Source of the DNA: Lachnospiraceae bacterium
Lineage (GTDB): Bacteria; Bacillota; Clostridia; Lachnospirales; Lachnospiraceae
Length of the DNA: 64,000 bases
Assembly (NCBI GenBank): GCA_017553035.1
Contig: JAFZNE010000034.1
Coordinates: 1-64,000, forward strand
Reading direction: 5' to 3'
Of the stretch, positions 1 to 7,848 are shown one piece after another; position 1 is the first letter of the stretch, and each line of letters begins with the position of its first letter. The notes beneath the pieces were generated by a model. That model saw nothing but the letters and a program-made list of their open reading frames with translations. It did no database searches and had not been told where the DNA came from. The position numbers were made by a program, and so were the translations under genes.

Positions 1-19
1 CGATTCGACGGGCCATCTC

Positions 20-86
20 GAAAGCAGAGCTTTCTCGATGACCGTTTGCTCAGCCCTCAATCAGCAAGCAAGCTTGCACTGAGGGC
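20..86. repeat. nested palindromes at window edge
   Basis: Two inverted repeats lie side by side: GAAAGC-aga-GCTTTC at 20-34, and an outer GCCCTCA (53-59) / TGAGGGC (80-86) pair enclosing GCAAG/CTTGC. No open reading frame explains them. The second resembles the nested palindrome at 31154-31189 in architecture and in sharing TTCGCTTA just after it. Could be a REP-like intergenic element or part of a structured RNA whose gene lies left of the window. Confidence 0.4.
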
Positions 87-101
87 ATTCGCTTATCGCA
101 C

Positions 102-134
102 AAAAAAGCGGCCGGATTATGTAATCCGACCGCT
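102..134 (-). terminator. intrinsic terminator of the EF-hand gene
   Basis: On the minus strand a 13-bp stem (one mismatch; AGCGGTCGGATTA paired with TAATCCGGCCGCT) is followed by six T residues. It sits about 40 bases past the stop codon of the minus-strand gene ending at 172. Confidence 0.85.
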
Positions 135-171
135 GTATGTACATTACGGGGCTCAGTATTATAAAAGAGCC

Positions 172-1380
172 TTACATCGCGAGGTCCACGTGCTGTATGG
201 TTCCGACTTCGCCGGTCTCCTTGAGATAGATTCCGGTCTTGCGGATCGCACCCTGCATTGTATTGGTCTCGTCCTTGATACTGAATTCGGTGCTTGCGCT
301 GCCGAGATATATAGCGCCAACATTGGCTTCTTTAAGGTTCATCAGCTTGTCGTTTCCGTCGGCATCCTTGGTCCAGACTTTCAGCTGCGAATAGATCTCG
401 TCATTTTCATCGATCCACGAATTCCCGTCCTGATCGTATGCCGCAAGGTCTGCAAATCCGTCGCCGCTCTTTGTTCCGAACAATTCACTTCCGTCATCGA
501 TCTTACCGTTGCCGTCCTTGTCAAGAGCAAGGAATCCGCTGCCTTCGCCGGCAAATGAGATCTCGTCCATCTTGCCGTCGCTGTCAAGGTCAAATTTGAA
601 TTTGACATCGGTAAGGCCTGCATATCCGTTATCGATGTTGATGATCAGCGGATCGGTAACGATCACATTTTCAGAAGTAAGCGATTCGAACTTGGCGGTA
701 AATGATCTCGACATCGAGAGCTCCAGACCGAAGCTGATGCTTCTTCCGTCTTCGGTTACGGCCATTCCCGTCGATTGGAATGTCGTATACTCGCTTTCAT
801 TATGAAATCCGCTCGTCGCGGTGATCTTCTGCCATACGGTGCCCGATACGCTTGTTCCGACATTCAGCGCGGTCACATTTGAAGCGATATTGCCTTTGGG
901 TCCGGCCGCCTGCAAACCGCCCGAAGCACCTCTGATCTGCATTACCATATCGGCCTTTTTGAAAGCGCTGCTTCGAAGGTCAAGCGCTTCGCCTTTTCTC
1001 ATCTGGTCAAGTTCAAAAGGCTCCATCCTTCCTTTGCCGCTCAGAGCCGCAAGGAGTTTGCGCAGTAATTTGATCTGGGTATCGGTTTCATCGTTGATAC
1101 GGAATACGGGTTGATTGCGGGTTTCATTCATCCGCTCAAGCATGTGCCTTATACTGTTCTGTTCGTTTTCTTTCCTGCGCTGATCATCATTGAGTTTCTC
1201 TTCTTTGTTGTACTCGCGCATTCCGGCAACCATGCTTCCCTCTTTGGATTCGGCAAATGCTGCGATCTGGTCCATCGCCTTGCTGCCGTTCCTTGTCATC
1301 ACCTCAAGATGCTCAACGCTGCTGTATTCGCTGAGGCGATGCTCGGAATTCATAGATATGACACTTCCTGCAATTTTCAT
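172..1380 (-). CDS. EF-hand-like calcium-binding protein, probable SigD regulon member
   Basis: 402-residue protein of unknown function. The N-terminal third (about 1-135) is charged and helical. The C-terminal half carries several Ca-binding loops: DLDSDGKMDE near 264, DKDGNGKIDDGSE near 287, DQDGNSWIDENDE near 316 and a weaker DADGND near 339. The spacing fits EF-hand/dockerin-like loops, and the DGSELFG phrase is common in Ca-binding proteins of Clostridia. There is no signal peptide or membrane segment, so it is cytoplasmic or exported by a non-Sec route. Start ATG is preceded by AAAGGAG. The upstream DNA contains a SigD-type promoter, which suggests co-expression with flagellar or chemotaxis genes; that link is inferred from the promoter only. 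Confidence 0.8.
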   Translation of the reverse strand: MKIAGSVISMNSEHRLSEYSSVEHLEVMTRNGSKAMDQIAAFAESKEGSMVAGMREYNKEEKLNDDQRRKENEQNSIRHMLERMNETRNQPVFRINDETDTQIKLLRKLLAALSGKGRMEPFELDQMRKGEALDLRSSAFKKADMVMQIRGASGGLQAAGPKGNIASNVTALNVGTSVSGTVWQKITATSGFHNESEYTTFQSTGMAVTEDGRSISFGLELSMSRSFTAKFESLTSENVIVTDPLIINIDNGYAGLTDVKFKFDLDSDGKMDEISFAGEGSGFLALDKDGNGKIDDGSELFGTKSGDGFADLAAYDQDGNSWIDENDEIYSQLKVWTKDADGNDKLMNLKEANVGAIYLGSASTEFSIKDETNTMQGAIRKTGIYLKETGEVGTIQHVDLAM

Positions 1381-1487
1381 AGTGGGTCTCCTTTCCCGTT
1401 TTGGCCGGCATCCACTGCTTGTACGGAAAGCTATGCTGTCTGCCCGATCAGAAAAATTCTTTTTTCCGATAATATCCTGTATTCGTT

Positions 1488-1514
1488 ATATCGGCTTTTT
1501 CAGGGGAAAAATTA
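1488..1514 (-). promoter_or_regulatory. SigD (sigma-28 type) promoter
   Basis: Minus strand reads TAATTTTT, 11 bases, GCCGATAT. The -10 octamer is identical to the Bacillus SigD consensus GCCGATAT and the -35 octamer matches TAAAGTTT at six of eight positions, with correct spacing. It drives the gene starting at 1380, with a leader of about 100 bases. Confidence 0.65.
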
Positions 1515-1573
1515 ACCCCTGCCTCCACATAGTTGACTTTGAAAGTTCACCTTACATTTCAAAAAATATTTTA

Positions 1574-1607
1574 GACTTTTTGTAAATTATGCTTGACATT
1601 TTGTAAA
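1574..1607. repeat. 13-bp direct repeat, possible operator
   Basis: GACTTTTTGTAAA (1574-1586) and GACATTTTGTAAA (1595-1607) differ at one position and are 21 bp apart, two helical turns. The second copy overlaps the -35 element of the promoter for the membrane protein/XRE pair, so it is a candidate binding site for the XRE regulator at 2833. Confidence 0.4.
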
Positions 1608-1621
1608 AGGGATGATATTGT
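1593..1621 (+). promoter_or_regulatory. sigma-A promoter of membrane protein/XRE operon
   Basis: TTGACA (1593-1598), 17-bp spacer, TATTGT (1616-1621). The -35 is a perfect consensus match. Transcription would give a leader of about 70 bases before the ATG at 1699. Confidence 0.7.
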
Positions 1622-1698
1622 ATAGTCACAGAAATGAAAAAGCTATATAGCATGACTCAATTGATCAACCAAATTAATCACCACGGAGGATATTATTT

Positions 1699-2808
1699 AT
1701 GAAACGCAATACGATCAAATTATGGATCGCTGTCCTGATACCTTTGCTGATCATCGGATTCATTTTCTTCAGGATCAGATCCAGGAATGATAACAGCTAT
1801 TCCGGTTCTTTCAACAGATACATTCTCATCGAGAACGGCAAGGCAGACCCCGAGAGGAGCACGGTTAATTTCGGGATCGACAGCGACGGCGTATACGATC
1901 TCGCACTCAGCTTCCTTCCGATCGATCAGCAGAATGAATTGATGGATCCCGAAGATGTTGATTTTCACTATATTACAGGTTGTGTCATCACTTCGGAAAG
2001 CGGGGAACTGATACATGCCACCGCCGGCGGCTGGCTCACCTTCAACAAAAATTTCGAGCTTAAAAAAGGTACATATCAGGCTGATTTTTACTACATTACC
2101 AACAAACAGCAGTATTATGATTTTCTCTGCAATTATGAGGGAACCGCTCAGGCTGAACAATATGCCGCTGACATGGATTTCGACAGTTTCGTCAAGGACG
2201 GCGAGAATAATGTCAGATACCGCATCACTGTATCGTCCAGCCTCGATATTACAGGATCCCGCCTGTTCCTTCTCTTTGTGATCATCATTTTATGTCTTAT
2301 ACTTATTCTTGCTTTTGTCCATTACGAGGTTAAGAACCGTGAGAAAGGCCCCGATTATGACGAAAGGCAGGAAGTTGAGCGCGGACGCGGCTTTAAATAT
2401 GCATTTTATGCTATGATCGTTTATATTACGATACTCTATATTTTTGATGCCGTAGGCTTTATTGCCAAAGATTACTATGTATGGTTCTACATGGGCGCGG
2501 TTATCCTCGGTACTCTTGTTCAAGCTGTATATTCCATCTGGCATGACTGCTATTTTACAATGAATGTAAGCAAAGTAAAAACACTTGGGATAATATGCGC
2601 GATCAGCTTACCATGTCTTGTTTTCGGAGTATTTGACATTATTATATCCAAAACGATCGCTTCAGACAATCCCGTATTCGGCAGGAATACACTCTTCAGG
2701 ATCGGCGTTGTCGGAATTGCCGTAGCTTCGATGATGGTCGTGATCGCGGTTACTCTGGTCCTGAAACATATTGCCGATTCAAAAGAAAACAATGACGATG
2801 AAGCATGA
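1699..2808 (+). CDS. polytopic membrane protein paired with XRE regulator
   Basis: 369 residues. One N-terminal membrane segment (about 8-24), a soluble, probably extracytoplasmic region of about 160 residues, then five more membrane segments near 189-208, 234-255, 262-281, 296-316 and 335-356. A charged linker with the phrase DERQEVERGRGFKYAF lies between segments 2 and 3; such DERQ phrases occur in small DUF2178-type membrane proteins that are habitually paired with XRE regulators. The start is supported by GGAGG 9 bases upstream. The next gene, an XRE regulator, begins 24 bases downstream, so the two form an operon. Substrate or ligand is unknown. Confidence 0.8.
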   Translation: MKRNTIKLWIAVLIPLLIIGFIFFRIRSRNDNSYSGSFNRYILIENGKADPERSTVNFGIDSDGVYDLALSFLPIDQQNELMDPEDVDFHYITGCVITSESGELIHATAGGWLTFNKNFELKKGTYQADFYYITNKQQYYDFLCNYEGTAQAEQYAADMDFDSFVKDGENNVRYRITVSSSLDITGSRLFLLFVIIILCLILILAFVHYEVKNREKGPDYDERQEVERGRGFKYAFYAMIVYITILYIFDAVGFIAKDYYVWFYMGAVILGTLVQAVYSIWHDCYFTMNVSKVKTLGIICAISLPCLVFGVFDIIISKTIASDNPVFGRNTLFRIGVVGIAVASMMVVIAVTLVLKHIADSKENNDDEA

Positions 2809-2832
2809 TCCCGAAAAACGAGGTGAGCGCAT

Positions 2833-3024
2833 ATGAAAAATCTTAAATTAAAAGCCGCCCGTGCGGCACTTGACCTGTCGCAGCAGGACCTCGCCGATAA
2901 AGTCGGGGTTTCGAGACAGACCATCAACGCGATAGAAAAGGGAGACTACAATCCCACGATCAATCTGTGTAAAGCGATCTGCAAGGCACTTGACAAAACT
3001 CTTGACGAGATCTTCTGGGATTAA
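2833..3024 (+). CDS. XRE-family HTH regulator
   Basis: 63-residue single-domain DNA-binding protein. The helix-turn-helix reads LSQQDLADKVGVSRQTINAIE at about 17-37, followed by KGDYNPTINLCKAICKALDKTLDEIFW, the classic short Cro/XRE form. GAGGTGAG precedes the ATG. It is the second gene of the operon with the membrane protein and probably reports that protein's state or represses their shared promoter; the direct repeat at 1574-1607 is the likeliest operator. Confidence 0.9.
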   Translation: MKNLKLKAARAALDLSQQDLADKVGVSRQTINAIEKGDYNPTINLCKAICKALDKTLDEIFWD

Positions 3025-3029
3025 AAAAC

Positions 3030-3070
3030 AGTCCGAAAGCGTTTTCCACAACGGAATCTGCTTTCGGACT
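3030..3070. terminator. bidirectional intrinsic terminator
   Basis: Perfect 11-bp stem AGTCCGAAAGC (3030-3040) / GCTTTCGGACT (3060-3070). The minus-strand tail has six T residues; the plus-strand tail is TATTTTAT. It separates the converging XRE gene and hydroxyacid dehydrogenase gene. Confidence 0.85.
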
Positions 3071-3072
3071 TA

Positions 3073-3117
3073 TTTTATCCGGATTTCTTTTATTCGCGTT
3101 TCTTTTATTCGGGTTTC
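3073..3117 (-). repeat. 15-bp x3 tandem repeat over a stop codon
   Basis: Minus strand: GAAACCCGAATAAAA, GAAACGCGAATAAAA, GAAATCCGGATAAAA, exactly contiguous. The first unit contains the dehydrogenase stop TAA; the following units keep TAA at the same position and, since 15 is a multiple of three, provide two further in-frame stops. Confidence 0.85.
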
Positions 3118-4052
3118 TCTTCCGCCATCCAGTCAGTGATCTGTCCTTCGATGATCTTCATCAGTCTTCTGCGGGCTTCTATCGATGCCCACGCAATATG
3201 AGGCGTGATCATCACTCTTTCGGGATGCCCAAGCTTGAGGAACGGGCTGTCTTTTCTCATAGGTTCAACCGAGAGTACATCAAGTCCCGCGCCCGCGATC
3301 TCACCTGCATCAAGCGCCTCGCACAGATCTTCCTCGACAATTATCGGTCCTCTGCCAAGATTTAGCAATATGGCGTCGGATTTCATCTTCTTCAGTGCCT
3401 CAAGGTTGATCAGTCCCTGAGTGTCTTCATTGAGCGGTGCGTGGATCGACACGATGTCGGAGGTCGCAAGCAACTCGTCAAATGATACCTCTTTCACCTT
3501 ATCATCGTGGTTCCTGCCGGAAGTCGAATAATACTGCACCTTACAGCCGAATACCGAGGCGATCTCGGCTACCCGGTGGCCGATCGCTCCCAGTCCGATA
3601 ATGCCCCAGGTCTTACCCGCAAGCTCATGGAAATTCTGTTCAAAATGGGTAAACAGCTTATCTCCGGCGTATTTCCCGCTTTTTACATACTCATCGTAAT
3701 ATCCGAGATGTTCGAACAGGTAGAACAGCAGCGCAAATGTATGCTGTGCAACCGTCTCGGTCGAATATCCCGCCACATTGCGCCATTCGATACCGCGTCT
3801 TGCAAGGAAATCCTTGTCAAGATTGTTGGTTCCGGTTGCGGTCACGCAGACAAGCTTCAGTTTCGGTGCTTCACCGACCGTATTTTCATCGATACGTGTT
3901 TTGTTAAGCACAATAACGTCCGCGTCTTTTACTCTTTCCGGCACTTCTTCGGGCATCGAAAAGTCATACATTACAACTTCGCCGAAGCGGTTAAATCCGG
4001 AGAGATCGAGGTCCTCTCCGATCGTCTTTCTGTCTAAAAAAACTATTTTCAT
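3105..4052 (-). CDS. D-2-hydroxyacid dehydrogenase (NAD-dependent)
   Basis: 315 residues from the ATG at 4052; this start, giving MKIVFLDRKTIGEDL, is preferred over one 12 codons upstream because AGAGGA lies about 10 bases before it. It reduces a 2-oxoacid or oxidises a D-2-hydroxyacid with NAD(H). The Rossmann motif GIIGLGAIGHRVAE, the substrate-binding NLGRGPIIVEEDL, the DVLSVEP segment and the catalytic-histidine phrase ITPHIAWAS are all present. Glycerate dehydrogenase/hydroxypyruvate reductase is a plausible specificity but is not proven by sequence. It follows the GH130 gene by 20 bases and is probably cotranscribed. Its 3' end is tandemly repeated. Confidence 0.9.
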   Translation of the reverse strand: MKIVFLDRKTIGEDLDLSGFNRFGEVVMYDFSMPEEVPERVKDADVIVLNKTRIDENTVGEAPKLKLVCVTATGTNNLDKDFLARRGIEWRNVAGYSTETVAQHTFALLFYLFEHLGYYDEYVKSGKYAGDKLFTHFEQNFHELAGKTWGIIGLGAIGHRVAEIASVFGCKVQYYSTSGRNHDDKVKEVSFDELLATSDIVSIHAPLNEDTQGLINLEALKKMKSDAILLNLGRGPIIVEEDLCEALDAGEIAGAGLDVLSVEPMRKDSPFLKLGHPERVMITPHIAWASIEARRRLMKIIEGQITDWMAEEKPE

Positions 4053-4072
4053 TTTCCGGTATTCCTCTGGTC

Positions 4073-5092
4073 TTATCTTCCCAGGCACTCATCATCATAT
4101 CTGGTAACGCTGTGTTTCTTGATGTATTCAACGATCTCATCGAAATAGCAGAACGCAAGTCCTACATAGCTGTCGGCAGCTCCGTAGTAGATCGCGATCC
4201 TTCCGGTGTCGGGATCGTGAAGCGTAGCGCAGGGGAAGCATACATTTGCGACGAAACCTCTCTCCTCATACCACTCCTGAGGTGTGAGCAGCCAGTTCTC
4301 GCAGCGGTACAGTACCTTCGAAGGATTCTCAAGATCGAGTATCGCTCCGCCGATGGAGTAAACATAGCCGTTGCAGGTCTGGGTTACGCCGTGGTAGAAC
4401 AGCAGCCAGCCTTCGCTGGTCTCAATGGGTGCCGCGCCTCCGCCGATCTTCAGGCTCTCCCACCATTCCGATGAACGTCCCATTACATGGCGGTGCTTGC
4501 CCCAGTAGGTCAGATCCGGGCTCTCGCTGATGAAAATGTCGCCGAACGGTGTATGTCCGGAGTCCGAAGGACGTGACAGCATCAGGAAATTGCCGTTTAC
4601 CTTGCGGGGGAACAATACCGCATTGCGGTTGAAAGGCAGGAAGGGATTTTCAAGTCTTGTAAATGTCTTGAAATCCGTAGTCTTCGCAAGGCCTATCGAA
4701 GCGCCGTAGAAATCGGTGCACCAGATGATATAATAAGTGTCCTCCACCTTTACAAGACGGGGGTCATAAGCATAATTGGGCATAAAAGGCTCGCCGTTCT
4801 CATCGACCAGCTGGATCTTCTCTTTTTCGAAATCCCAGTTGATGCCGTCTTCGCTCCTGCCCAGATAGATGAACGAAACTCCGTTGGTCTGCTCACCTCT
4901 GAACACACCGATGAACTTTCCTTCGTAAGGAACAACCGCGCTGTTGAAAATACGTGCCACTCCCTCGACCGGATTGCGGTTGATTATAGGATTCCCGTTG
5001 TACCTCCATACAGGTGCGTTAACAATTTTCTCAGGTCTTTCCTGCCAAGGCATCTTCTCGAGCTTTGGCGCGATCATTTTGATGCTGCTCAT
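4073..5092 (-). CDS. GH130 beta-mannoside phosphorylase
   Basis: 339-residue cytoplasmic glycoside phosphorylase. GH130 enzymes split beta-1,4-mannosides with phosphate, releasing mannose 1-phosphate. The sequence shows the five-bladed propeller pattern: NPVEGVARIFNSAVVPYEGK near the start, the GRSEDGINW blade, YDPRLVKVEDTYYI and the later SEWWESLKIGGGAAPIETSEGW segment that holds phosphate-binding residues. Length and motifs fit the mannooligosaccharide phosphorylase group; activity on mannosyl-glucose or mannosyl-GlcNAc cannot be excluded. Start ATG follows ATCGGAGGTAAGC. No mannan transporter lies next to it; the dehydrogenase downstream is its only operon partner. Confidence 0.85.
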   Translation of the reverse strand: MSSIKMIAPKLEKMPWQERPEKIVNAPVWRYNGNPIINRNPVEGVARIFNSAVVPYEGKFIGVFRGEQTNGVSFIYLGRSEDGINWDFEKEKIQLVDENGEPFMPNYAYDPRLVKVEDTYYIIWCTDFYGASIGLAKTTDFKTFTRLENPFLPFNRNAVLFPRKVNGNFLMLSRPSDSGHTPFGDIFISESPDLTYWGKHRHVMGRSSEWWESLKIGGGAAPIETSEGWLLFYHGVTQTCNGYVYSIGGAILDLENPSKVLYRCENWLLTPQEWYEERGFVANVCFPCATLHDPDTGRIAIYYGAADSYVGLAFCYFDEIVEYIKKHSVTRYDDECLGR

Positions 5093-5159
5093 GCTTACCT
5101 CCGATAATCATTATTGTGTTTAAATTTTTATAAATGCCCGCTCCTGCGAGCTAACATTC

Positions 5160-5188
5160 AAGATATCATAGTTCCCGGACATAATCAA
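5160..5188 (-). promoter_or_regulatory. promoter of the GH130 gene
   Basis: Minus strand TTGATT, 17-bp spacer, TATCTT, ending about 70 bases before the ATG at 5092. Confidence 0.5.
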
Positions 5189-5202
5189 TCGAAAATGATC
5201 CC

Positions 5203-5234
5203 CATTTTCCTGTATTATCCTGTCATTTTTCCTG
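5203..5234 (-). repeat. 10-12 bp x3 tandem repeat over the shikimate kinase stop
   Basis: Minus strand: CAGGAAAAATGA, CAGGATAATA, CAGGAAAATG, contiguous. The first unit contains the stop TGA of the shikimate kinase gene. Confidence 0.6.
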
Positions 5235-5714
5235 AACGATCTCGTTATAGACTTTTTCTACAACCATAGAAAGTTCTTTGTCATTTTCAATTATCAGATC
5301 AGCCCACTGCTCGTATTTTTCATGCCTCTCGGCAAAGAGCGTTTCTACTCCTTTTGCTGCGGTTATCGGTCTTCCTCCCTGCGCCAGCTTATCAAGTTCG
5401 CGTCTGATATAGATGATCTTTCCTGCCGCATGCAGAAGTTCCTCATTCTTCGGGATCTCGACCACTCCGCCTCCGAGAGAGATAACGGTCCTCGTACATT
5501 TCCTGAACTCGGCGATCACTTCCGACTCTTTTTCCCTGAATTTCGGCACTCCGAAGCATTCGATATAATCCGCCGGACTGATCCCGATATATTCCTCGAA
5601 TTCGGCATCGGCATCGATAAAGTTGTAGCCGAGTTTTGCGGCCAGCATGCGCCCGATCGTACTCTTACCACATCCGGGCATTCCGATCAGCAGTATATTT
5701 TCCGGTTTTGCCAT
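5223..5714 (-). CDS. aroK: shikimate kinase
   Basis: 163 residues, normal length. It phosphorylates shikimate with ATP, fifth step of the chorismate pathway. Walker A GMPGCGKSTIG (about 12-22), the shikimate-binding FIDADAEFEEYIG with the DxD-type aspartates, the REKE segment and the GGG motif SLGGGVVEI, and the lid arginine in GGRPI are all visible. Cytoplasmic. The gene has its own promoter and is divergent from the histidine phosphatase gene; no other aromatic pathway genes are near. Confidence 0.93.
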   Translation of the reverse strand: MAKPENILLIGMPGCGKSTIGRMLAAKLGYNFIDADAEFEEYIGISPADYIECFGVPKFREKESEVIAEFRKCTRTVISLGGGVVEIPKNEELLHAAGKIIYIRRELDKLAQGGRPITAAKGVETLFAERHEKYEQWADLIIENDKELSMVVEKVYNEIVQEK

Positions 5715-5749
5715 GTTCTCTCACTTTCATTTTTTTAACTAATAAATAA

Positions 5750-5778
5750 ATGATACCATCAATCGGAACTTTCTTCAA
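5750..5778 (-). promoter_or_regulatory. promoter of aroK
   Basis: Minus strand TTGAAG, 17-bp spacer, TATCAT, about 36 bases before the ATG at 5714. Confidence 0.6.
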
Positions 5779-5787
5779 TTGATTTTG

Positions 5788-5817
5788 TTGAAAATAAAAG
5801 CATTGTGGGAGTATAAT
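5788..5817 (+). promoter_or_regulatory. promoter of histidine phosphatase gene
   Basis: TTGAAA (5788-5793), 18-bp spacer, perfect TATAAT (5812-5817). Confidence 0.65.
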
Positions 5818-5914
5818 CATGATATATCCGGTCATAGGAAAATCCGGATGACAATTATTGCTGAAAATAACAGGACTTACCTGAAATAATCGTAACAGAA
5901 ATCAGAGGTTGACC

Positions 5915-6721
5915 ATGAACATTTATCTTGTCCGCCACGGGACCACCGAATGGAATTCCGGGCGCCGCATCCAGGGACGCACCGACATCGAGCTTGATGC
6001 GGTCGGAAAGGAAATGGCCAGACAGACCGGACTGCGCCTGCATGAAAACGGTATCATTTTTGACCGTGTATTTTCAAGTCCGTTAAAACGTGCTTATGCC
6101 ACGGCGGAGCTCATCGGCTCTCCCTGTCTTGCCGCGGGAGCGTCGCCCATATTTACCGACAAGCGTCTGACCGAGCTTGGTTTCGGTTGTTTTGAAGGTA
6201 AAAATGTTGAGGAGATGACCTCCGATCCGGATTGTATCTTCCGGTATTTCAAGACCGATCCCAAACGATATAACGATGAAGTTTGTAGTATTATCCGGAT
6301 GAGATCATGCGGTGAAATGTCCGATATCAAACCGGATTCGGATAACTTACACGCTTCTGCCGGTCGGAATGATGCCGGCATACCGGAATCGCTTGAAAGC
6401 CTTCTTCATCGGGCAAGCGAATTTATCATAAATGTCATTGAGCCTCTGATCCTCTCTGAAACAGGCAGTGATCGCAAAGAACCGGACGTATCCGATATTC
6501 TCATCAGCGGCCACGGCGCCGTTAACCGGGCGCTGCTCATGTATTTTAACAAAAGTACCGACCTGAGCGGATTCTGGGGCACCGGTCTTCAGCCAAACTG
6601 CGGTATTACAAAAATATCCTGTACAACGGATGATTCCGGAAGGATCACCTACGATGTACAGGATGAATGTATTGTGTTATATGACAGTGCTCTCGGTAAA
6701 AAGATTAAAATGCTGTTGTAA
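5915..6721 (+). CDS. histidine phosphatase family protein
   Basis: 268 residues from ATG 5915, chosen because AGAGG ends six bases upstream. The catalytic LVRHGTTEWN lies at residues 5-14, followed by RIQGRTDIELDAVG and the SSPLKRAYATAEL element; the second histidine is in LISGHGAVNRAL near 196. The middle (about 105-150) is a longer serine/aspartate-rich insert than in a minimal phosphoglycerate-mutase-like phosphatase of about 200 residues. Candidate substrates include sugar phosphates and nucleotide intermediates; none is implied by the neighbours. Confidence 0.88.
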   Translation: MNIYLVRHGTTEWNSGRRIQGRTDIELDAVGKEMARQTGLRLHENGIIFDRVFSSPLKRAYATAELIGSPCLAAGASPIFTDKRLTELGFGCFEGKNVEEMTSDPDCIFRYFKTDPKRYNDEVCSIIRMRSCGEMSDIKPDSDNLHASAGRNDAGIPESLESLLHRASEFIINVIEPLILSETGSDRKEPDVSDILISGHGAVNRALLMYFNKSTDLSGFWGTGLQPNCGITKISCTTDDSGRITYDVQDECIVLYDSALGKKIKMLL

Positions 6722-6731
6722 CCCGATTCAT

Positions 6732-7793
6732 TCACAGCGCTCCGCCGCAATTATAGCAGAACTTTCCGTGGCCGCTCTGTCTGAAATCCTGGCCGCAGTG
6801 AGGGCAGAATTTCGGGGTGATCTCATTTGTCTGATCTGAACCGTTTCCCCCGGATGCTGCCTTGATGCCCAATGATTCCTTAACTTCATCAGAAAAACCT
6901 TCGGTTCCTCCCGCATGAAGCTGTTTCTCCGTAGCCTCTCTCTGGGCCTTGATGACCTCATTCATATCCATCATTCCGAACAAACTGTTCATGTAGCCGT
7001 TATTGGCGGTGGGGATCGCAGGATTCAGCGGGGAAGGAGTTGTCGGCAGCGGAGGGAAAGGAGTTGACGGCATCATAGTACTTACGGCAGTTTTTTTAGC
7101 CGACTCGGGTATCTCGATCTTGTCGATCATTTCAGCTCTTGCAAATACCGTTGAGGGCATACTCATATCACAGACCATCCTCCATGTAAGGAGCATATCC
7201 GGTTTAACTTCAACCCTGCCGAAACCGCTGAAATTATCATCGATCAGATTCTCCGGAACAAGATAAACCTTCTCGGATTCATATGATCCCTTATAGCTGA
7301 CCGCGTGGAATTTTCCTCCTCCGAAGCTTCCCCATGAAAGAGAATTGCCGTTTATTACAAGATCATCGCCTTTAACGGTATCCCTGATATCCTCACGTAC
7401 CCATTCTTTCCAGACACCCTGGAGCTTGTCGAGGAACTCATCATCCCTGATGATAATATTATCAAAAGGACCGTTCTCAACCTTGTGAAGCTTCCGCTTG
7501 TCCCAGTCATCATTGAAAGAATAAGCATGAGTATAATATATCTCACCGTTTTCGTAATAAACATCCTCAAGCCAGGACATCGGCTCATTCATTAAATTGG
7601 TCGACAAAACGTTATTTTCAAACGTGATATCGGCCCGTTCTCCCCGTTCCAGGGCTGCGGCGTCATAAGAGATCGTGGTTTCAAGCTCGATGCTTTTCCT
7701 GTAATCCCTGACCGTAATCTTATCATCACGTATCTCAATGTATTCATGATAGCCTTCTTCCCAGTATCCGTTCAGTTTATCCGAGTATTCCAT
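6732..7793 (-). CDS. hypothetical protein with C-terminal zinc ribbon
   Basis: 353 residues, not recognised as a family. The first two thirds are beta-rich with repeated short strands and acidic loops (for example YWEEGYHEYIEIRDDKITV near the start). A proline/threonine-rich linker (about 245-270) leads to a 25-residue zinc ribbon with two CxxC pairs, FCPHCG and FCYNCG. It follows ade by 55 bases on the same strand, with its own AAGGGG ribosome site. A cytoplasmic protein is likely since there is no signal peptide. Function unknown. Confidence 0.75.
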   Translation of the reverse strand: MEYSDKLNGYWEEGYHEYIEIRDDKITVRDYRKSIELETTISYDAAALERGERADITFENNVLSTNLMNEPMSWLEDVYYENGEIYYTHAYSFNDDWDKRKLHKVENGPFDNIIIRDDEFLDKLQGVWKEWVREDIRDTVKGDDLVINGNSLSWGSFGGGKFHAVSYKGSYESEKVYLVPENLIDDNFSGFGRVEVKPDMLLTWRMVCDMSMPSTVFARAEMIDKIEIPESAKKTAVSTMMPSTPFPPLPTTPSPLNPAIPTANNGYMNSLFGMMDMNEVIKAQREATEKQLHAGGTEGFSDEVKESLGIKAASGGNGSDQTNEITPKFCPHCGQDFRQSGHGKFCYNCGGAL

Positions 7794-7848
7794 ATATTAT
7801 TCCCCTTTTTATTACTATTCATATCCTGCAATCAGAAAGTCCATAGTA

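Larger units (their letters stand above)
1381..1698. other. divergent intergenic region
   Basis: The 318-bp gap holds a minus-strand SigD-type promoter (1488-1514), a plus-strand sigma-A promoter (1593-1621) and a direct repeat overlapping it (1574-1607). The remaining sequence is AT-rich and carries no recognisable RNA or small gene. Confidence 0.6.
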
